A model generated the notes under the pieces. It did not search any database and had not been told where the DNA came from. It saw nothing but the letters and a program-made list of their open reading frames with translations. Positions 35,983 to 43,886 of a DNA stretch of 64,000 bases are shown in pieces. Numbering within the stretch: position 1 is the first letter of the stretch; each line of letters begins with the position of its first letter. Origin of the DNA: GCA-2697345 sp049602715 (GTDB taxonomy: Bacteria > Pseudomonadota > Alphaproteobacteria > Rhodobacterales > Rhodobacteraceae); contig JBMYRX010000002.1 of NCBI GenBank assembly GCA_049602715.1, positions 1-64,000 on the forward strand. Reading direction: 5' to 3'. The position numbers and the translations under genes are program-made.

Positions 35983-36870
35983 TTGAGATTTATGTTGTTA
36001 ACGCTAATAACCTTTTTCTTTTACGCTAATAATTCTAACGGTATTTCAGCAAAAACAAAATTAAAGGCTATAACAACTTTTACAGTAATAGCTGATATGG
36101 CCAGAAACGTTGCTGGAGACGTTGCGGTGGTCGAGAGTATTACTAAAGCAGGTGCCGAGATTCATGGATACCAGCCTACGCCACGAGATATAATCAAAGC
36201 GCAGGATGCAGACTTAATTCTTTGGAACGGATTAAACTTAGAGTTATGGTTTGAACAGTTTTTTACTAACTTAACAAATATTCCAAGTGTGGTGTTAACA
36301 GAAGGAATTCAACCTATAGGGATTACGGAAGGAGAATATACTGGAAAACCGAATCCACACGCCTGGATGAGCCTTAATAATGCACTAATTTACATAGATA
36401 ATATTAGAGAGGCTTTTATAAATTCTGATCCCAAAAACAAATCAATTTATACAAGAAATGCGGAAAAGTATAAGAAAAAAATCATAGATACTATTAATCC
36501 ACTTCGAAAAAAAATAATGACTGTACCAGCAGAAAACCGTTGGTTAGTTACTTGTGAAGGTGCATTCAGCTACCTGATTAGAGATTTTGGAATGAGAGAG
36601 CTATATCTTTGGCCGATGAATGCCGACTCTCAAGGAACTCCACAACAAGTACGAAAAGTTATTGATGGAGTTCGAAAATATAACATTCCAGCTATCTTCT
36701 GTGAGAGCACAGTCTCCCAAGCCCCTGCCCAGCAAATCGCACGTGAAACGGAAGCAGAATATGGCGGCGTTCTCTATGTGGACAGTTTAACTGAGAAGAC
36801 TGGGAAAGTACCTACATACTTAGAACTACTAAAGGTGACTACTGAAACAATAGCACAGGGCCTACGTTAA
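35983..36870 (+). CDS. sitA: Mn/Fe ABC transporter substrate-binding protein
   Basis: Periplasmic metal-binding protein of the cluster A-I (SitA/YfeA/PsaA) family. A hydrophobic signal peptide (MLLTLITFFFYANN) precedes the mature domain. Metal ligands expected of Mn/Fe binders are seen: His in AGAEIHGYQPTPRD (~61), His in KPNPHAWMS, Glu in CEGAFSYL and Asp in YVDSLTEK. There is no His-rich loop, which argues against a zinc binder. The start is chosen as TTG 35983 because TGGAG (35972-35976) lies six bases before it. TTG 35971 would overlap that site, and ATG 35992 is 15 bases away. First gene of sitABCD; it ends one base into sitB. Confidence 0.88.
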   Translation: MRFMLLTLITFFFYANNSNGISAKTKLKAITTFTVIADMARNVAGDVAVVESITKAGAEIHGYQPTPRDIIKAQDADLILWNGLNLELWFEQFFTNLTNIPSVVLTEGIQPIGITEGEYTGKPNPHAWMSLNNALIYIDNIREAFINSDPKNKSIYTRNAEKYKKKIIDTINPLRKKIMTVPAENRWLVTCEGAFSYLIRDFGMRELYLWPMNADSQGTPQQVRKVIDGVRKYNIPAIFCESTVSQAPAQQIARETEAEYGGVLYVDSLTEKTGKVPTYLELLKVTTETIAQGLR

Positions 36871-37718
36871 TGAGTGTAATGTCAGGTATAATTGCTCAAG
36901 ATGTAACGGTTACATATCGAAATGGTAATACAGCCCTTCTTAATGCGAATTTTAAAATACCAACTGGGACTATAAGTGCGCTTGTAGGTATAAATGGTGC
37001 CGGTAAATCGACCTTATTTAAAGCTATAATGGGTTTTTTGCCAATGACACATGGAAGTATTCGTATTCTAGGAAACTCTGTTCAAACTGCACTTAAGAAA
37101 AATATAGTCGCCTATGTCCCCCAATCAGAAGAAGTAGATTGGACCTTCCCTGTGCTTGTAAAAGATGTCGTGATGATGGGCCGGTATGGACATATGAATT
37201 TTTTTCGACATCCAAAAAAAAATGATCAAGATGCAGTCAACGACGCTCTTCGGAGAGTGAACATGCTTGAGTTTAGCTCGAACCAAATTGGAGAATTATC
37301 TGGAGGTCAACGAAAGCGTGTTTTTTTGGCACGAGCCCTTGCGCAAAATGGAAAAGTAATTCTTCTGGATGAACCCTTTACGGGTGTAGACGTGCAAACC
37401 GAGGACGCAATAATAAAACTGTTACGTGAAATGAGAAATGAAGGACGCGTAATGCTGGTGTCCACTCACAATCTCGGTTCAGTGCCAGAATTTTGTGATC
37501 AGACGATATTAGTCAATAAAAAAATAATTGCATATGGTCCAACTGAAACAACTTTTACTCATAAAAATCTTGAGACCACTTTTGGCGGCGTCCTCCGTAA
37601 TTTTGTACTAGGTGGATCAGATTTACACGCTGATGACGATACTCGACAAATTCGTGTAATTTCTGATGATGAGAGACCCTTTGTCGTATATGGAGAAAAT
37701 ACAGAAAAAGAAAAATGA
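36870..37718 (+). CDS. sitB: Mn/Fe ABC transporter ATP-binding protein
   Basis: 282-aa ATPase. Walker A is GINGAGKSTLFKAIMG (~44-59), signature LSGGQRKRVFLARALAQ, Walker B VILLDEPFTGVDV, and switch His in VSTHNLGSVPEF. The PQSEEVDWTFPVLVKDVVMMG stretch is typical of SitB/YfeB. The C-terminus carries about 30 extra acidic residues after the ABC domain. It overlaps sitA by one base and sitC by four. Confidence 0.92.
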   Translation: MSVMSGIIAQDVTVTYRNGNTALLNANFKIPTGTISALVGINGAGKSTLFKAIMGFLPMTHGSIRILGNSVQTALKKNIVAYVPQSEEVDWTFPVLVKDVVMMGRYGHMNFFRHPKKNDQDAVNDALRRVNMLEFSSNQIGELSGGQRKRVFLARALAQNGKVILLDEPFTGVDVQTEDAIIKLLREMRNEGRVMLVSTHNLGSVPEFCDQTILVNKKIIAYGPTETTFTHKNLETTFGGVLRNFVLGGSDLHADDDTRQIRVISDDERPFVVYGENTEKEK

Positions 37719-38572
37719 TAGAGACACTGTTAACACCATTTTCTTATAGTTACATGTTTAATGCAATGTGGGTGAGTGCTTTAGTAGGTTCGGTTTGCGC
37801 TTTTTTGTCTGCTTATCTCATGTTGAAAGGTTGGTCACTAATCGGTGACGCACTGAGTCACTCAATAGTTCCTGGAGTAGCTGGCGCTTATATGCTGGGT
37901 TTACCATTTGCCTTTGGCGCTTTTATTTCTGGTGGATTAGCAGCGGGCACAATGCTTTTCTTAAATCAACGCTCAGGACTAAAAGAAGATACGATTATTG
38001 GAATAATATTTACATCATTTTTTGGGTTGGGGCTATTTATGGTGTCCCTCTATCCAACTTCAGTAGATATTCATACGATTACTATGGGTAATATCCTTGC
38101 CATTACGCCTTCTGACACTCTCCAACTTGCGATTATTGGCTTTGTTACATTTTCTATATTACTTATAAAATGGAAAGATTTAATGGTCACTTTTTTTGAT
38201 GAAAATCACGCTAGATCAATTGGCTTAAAACCAGATCGGTTGAAGTTAATATTTTTTACTCTTCTATCAGCCTCATGCGTCGCAGCCCTACAAACTGTGG
38301 GTGCATTTTTGGTAATTGCACTGATTGTAACTCCAGGAGCTACCGCTTATCTGCTCACAGATAGGTTTTCAACATTATTAATTTTTAGTGTATTCATTGG
38401 GTCTGTGACTAGCTTTCTAGGGGCTTACCTCAGTTTCTTTCTTGATGGCGCGACTGGAGGAATAATAGTTATTTTACAGACAGTTATTTTTCTAATTGCT
38501 TTTTTTATTGCGCCAAAACATGGTTTTTTATCTAGTCGGAAAAAGTCACTAAAAGCATTGAATAAATTATAA
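37715..38572 (+). CDS. sitC: Mn/Fe ABC transporter permease SitC
   Basis: 285-aa ABC-3 family permease with about eight or nine hydrophobic helices. Family segments are LMLKGWSLIGDALSHSIVPGVAGAY (excerpted here; residues ~36-60) and the C-terminal VGAFLVIALIVTPGATAYLLT. It overlaps sitB by 4 bases (ATGA) and sitD by one. It is paralogous to sitD, and the two probably form a heterodimeric channel. Confidence 0.92.
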   Translation: MIETLLTPFSYSYMFNAMWVSALVGSVCAFLSAYLMLKGWSLIGDALSHSIVPGVAGAYMLGLPFAFGAFISGGLAAGTMLFLNQRSGLKEDTIIGIIFTSFFGLGLFMVSLYPTSVDIHTITMGNILAITPSDTLQLAIIGFVTFSILLIKWKDLMVTFFDENHARSIGLKPDRLKLIFFTLLSASCVAALQTVGAFLVIALIVTPGATAYLLTDRFSTLLIFSVFIGSVTSFLGAYLSFFLDGATGGIIVILQTVIFLIAFFIAPKHGFLSSRKKSLKALNKL

Positions 38573-39405
38573 TGGAACCTGTACTAATGCCATTCCAATT
38601 TTCTTTTATGAACCAGGCTTTTCTAATCGTGAGTATAATTTCATTACCTACTAGTCTTTTATCATGCTATCTAGTTCTTAAAGGGTGGTCCTTGATGGGT
38701 GACGCAATCAGCCACGCAGTATTGCCAGGAGTAGTTTTAGCTTATTTATTAAACATCCCACTAGTCTTTGGAGCATTTTCAGCAGGAATGGTGTGTGCAG
38801 TTGTGACAGGTTTCCTCTCTGATTATAGCAGAATAAAACGGGATACGATTATGGGGGTAGTATTTTCAGGTATGTTCGCATTAGGAATTGTTCTGTACAC
38901 AAAAATTTCGACTGACATGCATCTTGATAATATATTGTTTGGAAATATGTTGGGTATATCTATAAAGGATTTATGGATAACCGGTTCAATCTCACTTTTA
39001 GTATCACTTATAATAATTTTTAAAAGATATGATCTGCTATTACATTCTTTTGATCCAATTCAGGCCCAAGCCGTCGGCATACCAGTCAAAGTTTTACATT
39101 ATGGGTTATTAGCTTTAATTTCCTTAACCATTGTAGCAACTTTGTCGTCCGTCGGAATAATTCTATCAATTGGCCTTCTCATAGCCCCCGGCGCTATCTC
39201 TTTTCTTATAACAAAAAGATTTGAAATCATGCTTATTATAGCATTTTTAGTAACCTTAGCTTCTGGAATTCTCGGAGTTTATATAAGTTTTTTTATAGAT
39301 AGCGCACCAGCTCCCACAATTATACTTATTTTAACATTCTTTTTTATTATTGCGTTTATTAACTCGACAAAAAAACCCTCTAAAGAAAAAATAAAAACAT
39401 CATGA
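38572..39405 (+). CDS. sitD: Mn/Fe ABC transporter permease SitD
   Basis: 277-aa ABC-3 permease, clearly paralogous to SitC (LVLKGWSLMGDAISHAVLPG against LMLKGWSLIGDALSHSIVPG). Marks include DPIQAQAVGIPV and SVGIILSIGLLIAPGAISFL. Last gene of the operon; no strong terminator is seen before the convergent puuD 81 bases on. Confidence 0.92.
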   Translation: MEPVLMPFQFSFMNQAFLIVSIISLPTSLLSCYLVLKGWSLMGDAISHAVLPGVVLAYLLNIPLVFGAFSAGMVCAVVTGFLSDYSRIKRDTIMGVVFSGMFALGIVLYTKISTDMHLDNILFGNMLGISIKDLWITGSISLLVSLIIIFKRYDLLLHSFDPIQAQAVGIPVKVLHYGLLALISLTIVATLSSVGIILSIGLLIAPGAISFLITKRFEIMLIIAFLVTLASGILGVYISFFIDSAPAPTIILILTFFFIIAFINSTKKPSKEKIKTS

Positions 39406-39486
39406 AAACTTAAAATAAATTAACTCCAAATTATCCAAACAAGATACAGCCTTATTAATCAGGATACTGGGATATTAATATAGTTT

Positions 39487-40722
39487 TTAAGAACCTAACT
39501 GAACTCCAGACCTATACCATTCCCGAATAAGCTGTCGTTCTCTTTCACTAATACCACTTAAATTTCCTGGAGGCATGGATCTACTCACCCCAGCATGAAG
39601 AAAGATTAATTTTGCCTGCATTTGAATATCTAATTCTGTTTCAAGTACCACTCCTTTTGGTGGCCAATAAAGACTTGCCCAAGCGGGTTTAATCGCATGA
39701 CACACAGTACACCTTGCTGAGACTATCTCTTTTACTTCTGTATAACCCTTTGCTACAGCGAAATGGTTTTTAAATGTGCTAGAAGGCTGTTGTACGGATA
39801 CCTTTACATCCTTTTGAATAAATGGTTCTGTGGACAGCCACATAGCAATTAAGAATAGAATAGCGCTTGCACCCCAGGTCCAATTAGGGAGCTTCTTTCT
39901 AGAGTGCTTGGAGTTAAAGTAATGCCGAATAAGTACTCCAATTATAAAAATAATACTGGCTATTACCCAATTATAATGTGTTCCAAAAGCTAAAGGATAA
40001 TGCCCGCTCAACATTAAAAAAATTACTGGTAAAGTTAGATAGTTATTATGAGTAGATCTTAATTTTGCAATTTTTCCATACTTTGGGTCAGGTTTTTTAC
40101 CCATTTTTAAGTCAGAAACCACAATCCGTTGGTTAGGCATAATAATAAAAAATACATTCGCAGTCATTATAGTAGCTGTTATTGCACCCAAATGTAATAA
40201 CGCAGCCCTCCCAGATAATAAGTTTGAAAAACAAAAAGCTAAGGCAACCAGCAAAAGATATAAAACTAACATCAGAATTGTTGGATAGTTTCTTAAATTT
40301 GAACGACATAGAAAATCGTAAATTAGCCATGTTAATATTAGTGACCCACCAGAGATCATTATAGCCTGCAAAGAAGATATATTAGATATCTCAGGGTCAA
40401 TCAGATAGAGTTCTGATCCAAACCAGTAAACTATCACAAGTACAACAAAACCACTCAACCACGTCGCATAACTCTCCCATTTAAACCAGGTTAGATGCTC
40501 AGGCATTTCTGATGGTGCAACTAAATATTTTTGTATATGATAAAATCCCCCACCATGCACTTGCCATTCTTCACCGTCAGCGGGCCCATCAATATCTCGG
40601 TTCAAGCTAAGATCGAGAGCAATAAAGTAAAATGAAGATCCTATCCACGCTATAGCGGTAATCACATGAATCCACTTTACCAGAAAAGCGATCCACTCCC
40701 ACATAACTATCCAATCATACAT
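39487..40722 (-). CDS. puuD: urate hydroxylase PuuD (membrane, cytochrome c domain)
   Basis: 411-aa membrane-bound urate oxidase that converts urate to 5-hydroxyisourate and passes electrons to the respiratory chain rather than to O2. The N-terminal WIHVITAIAWIGSSFYFIALD and GGGFYHIQKYLVAPSEMPEHLTWFKWE region (residues ~17-83) is diagnostic. About eight transmembrane helices follow, then a C-terminal cytochrome c domain with heme motif CTVCH near residue 337 and an axial-Met candidate in SRSMPPGN. It needs c-type cytochrome maturation, consistent with ccmFGHI 6 kb away. It lies 32 bases after hiuH on the same strand. Confidence 0.93.
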   Translation of the reverse strand: MYDWIVMWEWIAFLVKWIHVITAIAWIGSSFYFIALDLSLNRDIDGPADGEEWQVHGGGFYHIQKYLVAPSEMPEHLTWFKWESYATWLSGFVVLVIVYWFGSELYLIDPEISNISSLQAIMISGGSLILTWLIYDFLCRSNLRNYPTILMLVLYLLLVALAFCFSNLLSGRAALLHLGAITATIMTANVFFIIMPNQRIVVSDLKMGKKPDPKYGKIAKLRSTHNNYLTLPVIFLMLSGHYPLAFGTHYNWVIASIIFIIGVLIRHYFNSKHSRKKLPNWTWGASAILFLIAMWLSTEPFIQKDVKVSVQQPSSTFKNHFAVAKGYTEVKEIVSARCTVCHAIKPAWASLYWPPKGVVLETELDIQMQAKLIFLHAGVSRSMPPGNLSGISERERQLIREWYRSGVQLGS

Positions 40723-40754
40723 GTTTAACCTATCACGTTTCTATTTTTGCTAAT

Positions 40755-41108
40755 CTAACTACCACGGTACGTAGAATAACCAAAGGGCGATAATAATAGT
40801 GGGATATGATAATGAGTAGTATTCTTAATGCAGTATCTAACTGGAATAATATCAAAAAATGCTTTGCTGTCACCTAACAGAGATTGTGTTTCAAAATATT
40901 TTTTGACATGAAATAATAGTTCATACTGGCCTAAAACAAAATTCTCTTTCGATAAAATTGGTGAGTCTAATCTACCATCTGAATTAGTAATTGCAGAATT
41001 AATTAAGACAGAAGCATCAGAATTAACTTTAAAGAGTTCGACTGTAATCCCACGAGCAGGTAAACCCAATGCGGTATCAAGTACGTGAGTGGTAATAAAA
41101 CCCGCCAT
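40755..41108 (-). CDS. hiuH: 5-hydroxyisourate hydrolase (transthyretin-like)
   Basis: 117-aa tetrameric enzyme hydrolysing 5-hydroxyisourate, the product of PuuD, to OHCU. N-terminal THVLDTALGLPARGI and the C-terminal YRGS tetrapeptide are the signature of HIU hydrolases as opposed to transthyretin. YHIPLLLSPFGYSTYRGS closes the active site. First gene of hiuH-puuD; it diverges from uraD, with an inverted repeat between them. Confidence 0.95.
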   Translation of the reverse strand: MAGFITTHVLDTALGLPARGITVELFKVNSDASVLINSAITNSDGRLDSPILSKENFVLGQYELLFHVKKYFETQSLLGDSKAFFDIIPVRYCIKNTTHYHIPLLLSPFGYSTYRGS

Positions 41109-41154
41109 TTTTATCTCCTTTAGTTTTCTGTTATAAACCCTAATGTGTTTTAAT

Positions 41155-41172
41155 AGACAATTATTATTGTCT
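41155..41172. promoter_or_regulatory. 18-bp inverted repeat operator candidate of the urate cluster
   Basis: AGACAAT-TATT-ATTGTCT, a perfect 7-4-7 palindrome, lies 46 bases upstream of hiuH and 57 upstream of uraD. The position between two divergent halves of one pathway strongly suggests a shared operator. No regulator gene lies in the cluster. Identity of the binding protein is unknown. Confidence 0.55.
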
Positions 41173-41229
41173 GTCTTACATAAATATACATAAGATCCAA
41201 AGTAAGAAAATCTAAAAATAGGTTAAAAA

Positions 41230-41742
41230 GTGAAACTACTGTCAGACCATATAAAAAATAAGGGTGAATTTTTAAACACATTTGGTAGCGTTTTTGAAAA
41301 ATCACCCTGGATCGCAGAGAAAGTGTGGGAAGACCAATCAACTTCTTTAGAATATTCGCTGGAGTCAATACACGAACAAATGGTAAAAATATTTCAAAGT
41401 GCTACAGAAGCTAAAAAGTTAGAAGTGTTACGATCTCATCCAGATTTAGCAGGGAAATTAATGGTGAAGAATAAACTCACAATAGAGAGCACCTTAGAGC
41501 AAAAGAGCGCAGGATTAAATAATTTAGAACCCGACGAACAACAGCTTTTCTATTCTTTGAATAAAAGTTATATTCTAAAAAACAAATTCCCATTTATTAT
41601 TGCGGCAAAAGGCCTTACAAGTAAGTCAATATTAGAGACATTCAAGAAAAGGGTTACTAATCCATCAAAAATAGAGTTTGAGGAAGCCTGCCTTCAAGTA
41701 AAGAAAATAGCATACCTTAGACTAATAGATATATTTAAATAG
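41230..41742 (+). CDS. uraD: OHCU decarboxylase
   Basis: 170-aa 2-oxo-4-hydroxy-4-carboxy-5-ureidoimidazoline decarboxylase, producing S-allantoin. The FGSVFEKSPWIAEKVWED segment (~18-35) and the catalytic His in LRSHPDLAGKL (~71) are present. The C-terminal FKKRVTNPSKIEFEEA is also typical. Start is GTG. First gene of uraD-allE-allA, with 8 bases to the next gene. In many alphaproteobacteria the allantoinase puuE is adjacent or fused here; it is absent. Confidence 0.92.
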   Translation: MKLLSDHIKNKGEFLNTFGSVFEKSPWIAEKVWEDQSTSLEYSLESIHEQMVKIFQSATEAKKLEVLRSHPDLAGKLMVKNKLTIESTLEQKSAGLNNLEPDEQQLFYSLNKSYILKNKFPFIIAAKGLTSKSILETFKKRVTNPSKIEFEEACLQVKKIAYLRLIDIFK

Positions 41743-41750
41743 GACCTAAA

Positions 41751-42560
41751 ATGACATACGCCACACCTATTGGAGGTTTGCCAAAACAAGATACGTCACT
41801 CACCGGAAAAGCAATCTTTACAAACTCATATGCTGTTATTCCTGCTGGTGTTATGAGAGATATAGTAACAAGTAACCTTCCATACTGGAAAAAATCGAGA
41901 GCTTGGATTTTAGCAAGACCATTGAGTGGTTTCTCAGAAACGTTTTCTCAATATATAATCGAAATATTGCCAGATGGCGGATCAGAAAATCCAGAACCAG
42001 AGATGGGAGTGGAGGGTATCATATTCGTAACTTCAGGAAATCTAAAACTTAAAAACAGCTTGGGAGATCATGATTTGAAAGTTGGCGGATATGTTTATTG
42101 CCCCCCAGATGACCCTTACTCCATAGTAAACACAAGTAGTCAAACTGCTACAATTCATTTTTATAGAAAACGGTACTTAAGTATACCTGGGGTTTCAACT
42201 CCTAAACCTTTTGTAACAAATGAGAAAAATCATAAACCTGTTATTATGGATCACTCACACGGGAAATGGTCGACTACACGATTTGTTGCTCCTGAAGATC
42301 TTGAACATGATATGCATGTTAACATTGTGAATTTCAAACCAGAGGGAGTAATCCCATTCGAAGAAACACATGTAATGGAACATGGTATATACATTTTAGA
42401 AGGCTCTGCAGATTATCTTTTAAATAAGGATTGGGTCCAGGTAGAAGCTGGCGACTTTCTTTGGCTCAGAGCCTTTTGTCCTCAAGCATGTCGAAATACT
42501 GGAAATAGTGATTTTCGGTATCTATTATACAAAGATGTAAATCGACATCCTACAATATGA
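41751..42560 (+). CDS. allE: (S)-ureidoglycine aminohydrolase (bicupin)
   Basis: 269-aa double-cupin enzyme converting (S)-ureidoglycine to (S)-ureidoglycolate plus ammonia. The first cupin has EGIIFVTSGNLKLK and GGYVYCPPDDPYSIVN. The second carries the metal site, with Glu/His ligands in FEETHVMEHGIYILEG near residues 203-218. YKDVNRHPTI at the C-terminus matches the AllE family (YSKDCNRDV in E. coli). Related database entries call it bifunctional allantoicase/ureidoglycine aminohydrolase. It overlaps allA by 4 bases (ATGA). Confidence 0.88.
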   Translation: MTYATPIGGLPKQDTSLTGKAIFTNSYAVIPAGVMRDIVTSNLPYWKKSRAWILARPLSGFSETFSQYIIEILPDGGSENPEPEMGVEGIIFVTSGNLKLKNSLGDHDLKVGGYVYCPPDDPYSIVNTSSQTATIHFYRKRYLSIPGVSTPKPFVTNEKNHKPVIMDHSHGKWSTTRFVAPEDLEHDMHVNIVNFKPEGVIPFEETHVMEHGIYILEGSADYLLNKDWVQVEAGDFLWLRAFCPQACRNTGNSDFRYLLYKDVNRHPTI

Positions 42561-43045
42561 AAAAAATAAAAGCTCAAAATATAAGTAAAAAGAGTTTTTG
42601 CGCTTTTGGTGATATTTTAGATATCAATGGTTCTCCTGATAAGCTCATTAATGCCGGATTTTGTGAGAGATACAACGATAGAGCAAAACTAGAATTTACA
42701 AATGGAAAAGCTGGAATAAGTATATTCCACGCAAAAGTGAGAAAGCTCCCTTACAAGTTTGATATGTTAGAAAGACATCCAGAAGGTTCACAGGCTTTTC
42801 TTCCCTTGAGTACTAACCCGTTTCTCGTAATTGTTGCAAAAAACAACACGAAGAATGAACCACACGAACCCCAAGCTTTTATAACGGCACCAAGCCAAGG
42901 TATTAACATTCACCGTAACATATGGCACGGCGTATTAGCACCTCTTAACTCCCCTGGAATATTTGCCGTAATTGATAGAATTGGGCCCGGTGATAACCTT
43001 GAAGAATATTTTTTGAGTGAAAAATTTGAAGTTGAACTATATTAA
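42557..43045 (+). CDS. allA: ureidoglycolate lyase
   Basis: 162-aa enzyme that splits ureidoglycolate into glyoxylate and urea. Family segments are FCAFGDILDI near residue 14, LERHPEGSQAFLPL (~71-84) and IHRNIWHGVLAPL (~118), the last two lining the active site. Standard length. Last gene of uraD-allE-allA, followed by convergent dsbA-like gene after 34 bases. No urease or urea amidolyase is in the window. Confidence 0.92.
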   Translation: MKKIKAQNISKKSFCAFGDILDINGSPDKLINAGFCERYNDRAKLEFTNGKAGISIFHAKVRKLPYKFDMLERHPEGSQAFLPLSTNPFLVIVAKNNTKNEPHEPQAFITAPSQGINIHRNIWHGVLAPLNSPGIFAVIDRIGPGDNLEEYFLSEKFEVELY

Positions 43046-43079
43046 TTATTCAGAACATCACGATAAAGACTAAGGTTTG

Positions 43080-43796
43080 TTACTTGGATACCATTTGGGC
43101 AACCAAATCTTTCATAGCTTGAAAATCAATGGCACCTGGAACCATCTTTTCACCAAAAACAAAAACAGGTGTTCCAGATATTCCCAGTGATTGGCTAAGC
43201 TTTTGACTCTCCTCTAGATGCTCTAAGACAGAACTAGAGTTCATATCCGACTTTAACTGATCTATATCCATCCCAATTTTTTTCGCAATTTTTAAAACGG
43301 ACTTTTCTGTGTGAGGCCCCCTGTTACCCATCAATGCTTTATGGAATGCTTTATATTTTTGTTGATTTTGTGACGCTAAGCTTGCTTTCGCGGCAAAAAC
43401 TGAGCCATCTCCTAATATTGGCCACTCTCTCAGTACGACCTTAATAGCTTCATTATCTTCAATAAGATTCATAACAGTCTTAAATGCTCTACGACAATAT
43501 CCACAATTATAATCAAAGAACTCAACTATTATAATTTCACCGGTAGGATTTCCTAATATTGGGGCATTTTTATCGTCTTCAAGCCTTTGCTTATTAGATT
43601 TTATATTTTGATCCACTTGTTCTTGTTTGTTTTTAGCATCTTTAGCCTGAAGTATCTTTATCGCTTCCATTACTATTTCTGGATTGTTTCTAATAATTTC
43701 TAAAACCTTTTCTTCTAAATCGGTATCTTGAGCAAAAGTAAGTGATGCCATAAAATTATTTAAAAAAAATCCTAAAAATAGTATAATATATTTCAT
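43080..43796 (-). CDS. periplasmic DsbA-family thiol-disulfide oxidoreductase (ScsC-like)
   Basis: 238-aa exported thioredoxin-fold protein with a signal peptide ending near AQD (residue 23). An N-terminal helical stretch (VLEIIRNNPEIVMEAIKIL) resembles the oligomerisation stalk of ScsC/Com1-type DsbA relatives. The active site is CGYC (98-101) and the cis-Pro loop is GTPVFVFG. It could act as an oxidase or isomerase. The divergent DsbD-like gene 90 bases away suggests it is kept reduced, as ScsC is by ScsB. This pairing is inferred from location. Confidence 0.85.
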   Translation of the reverse strand: MKYIILFLGFFLNNFMASLTFAQDTDLEEKVLEIIRNNPEIVMEAIKILQAKDAKNKQEQVDQNIKSNKQRLEDDKNAPILGNPTGEIIIVEFFDYNCGYCRRAFKTVMNLIEDNEAIKVVLREWPILGDGSVFAAKASLASQNQQKYKAFHKALMGNRGPHTEKSVLKIAKKIGMDIDQLKSDMNSSSVLEHLEESQKLSQSLGISGTPVFVFGEKMVPGAIDFQAMKDLVAQMVSK

Positions 43797-43886
43797 TCTT
43801 TACTAATCTCCAAAAATGCCTTTCAAAACAGTAATCTAAATTATAAAAAATAACCAATAACTAATTTAAAAATATGGAAAATATTA

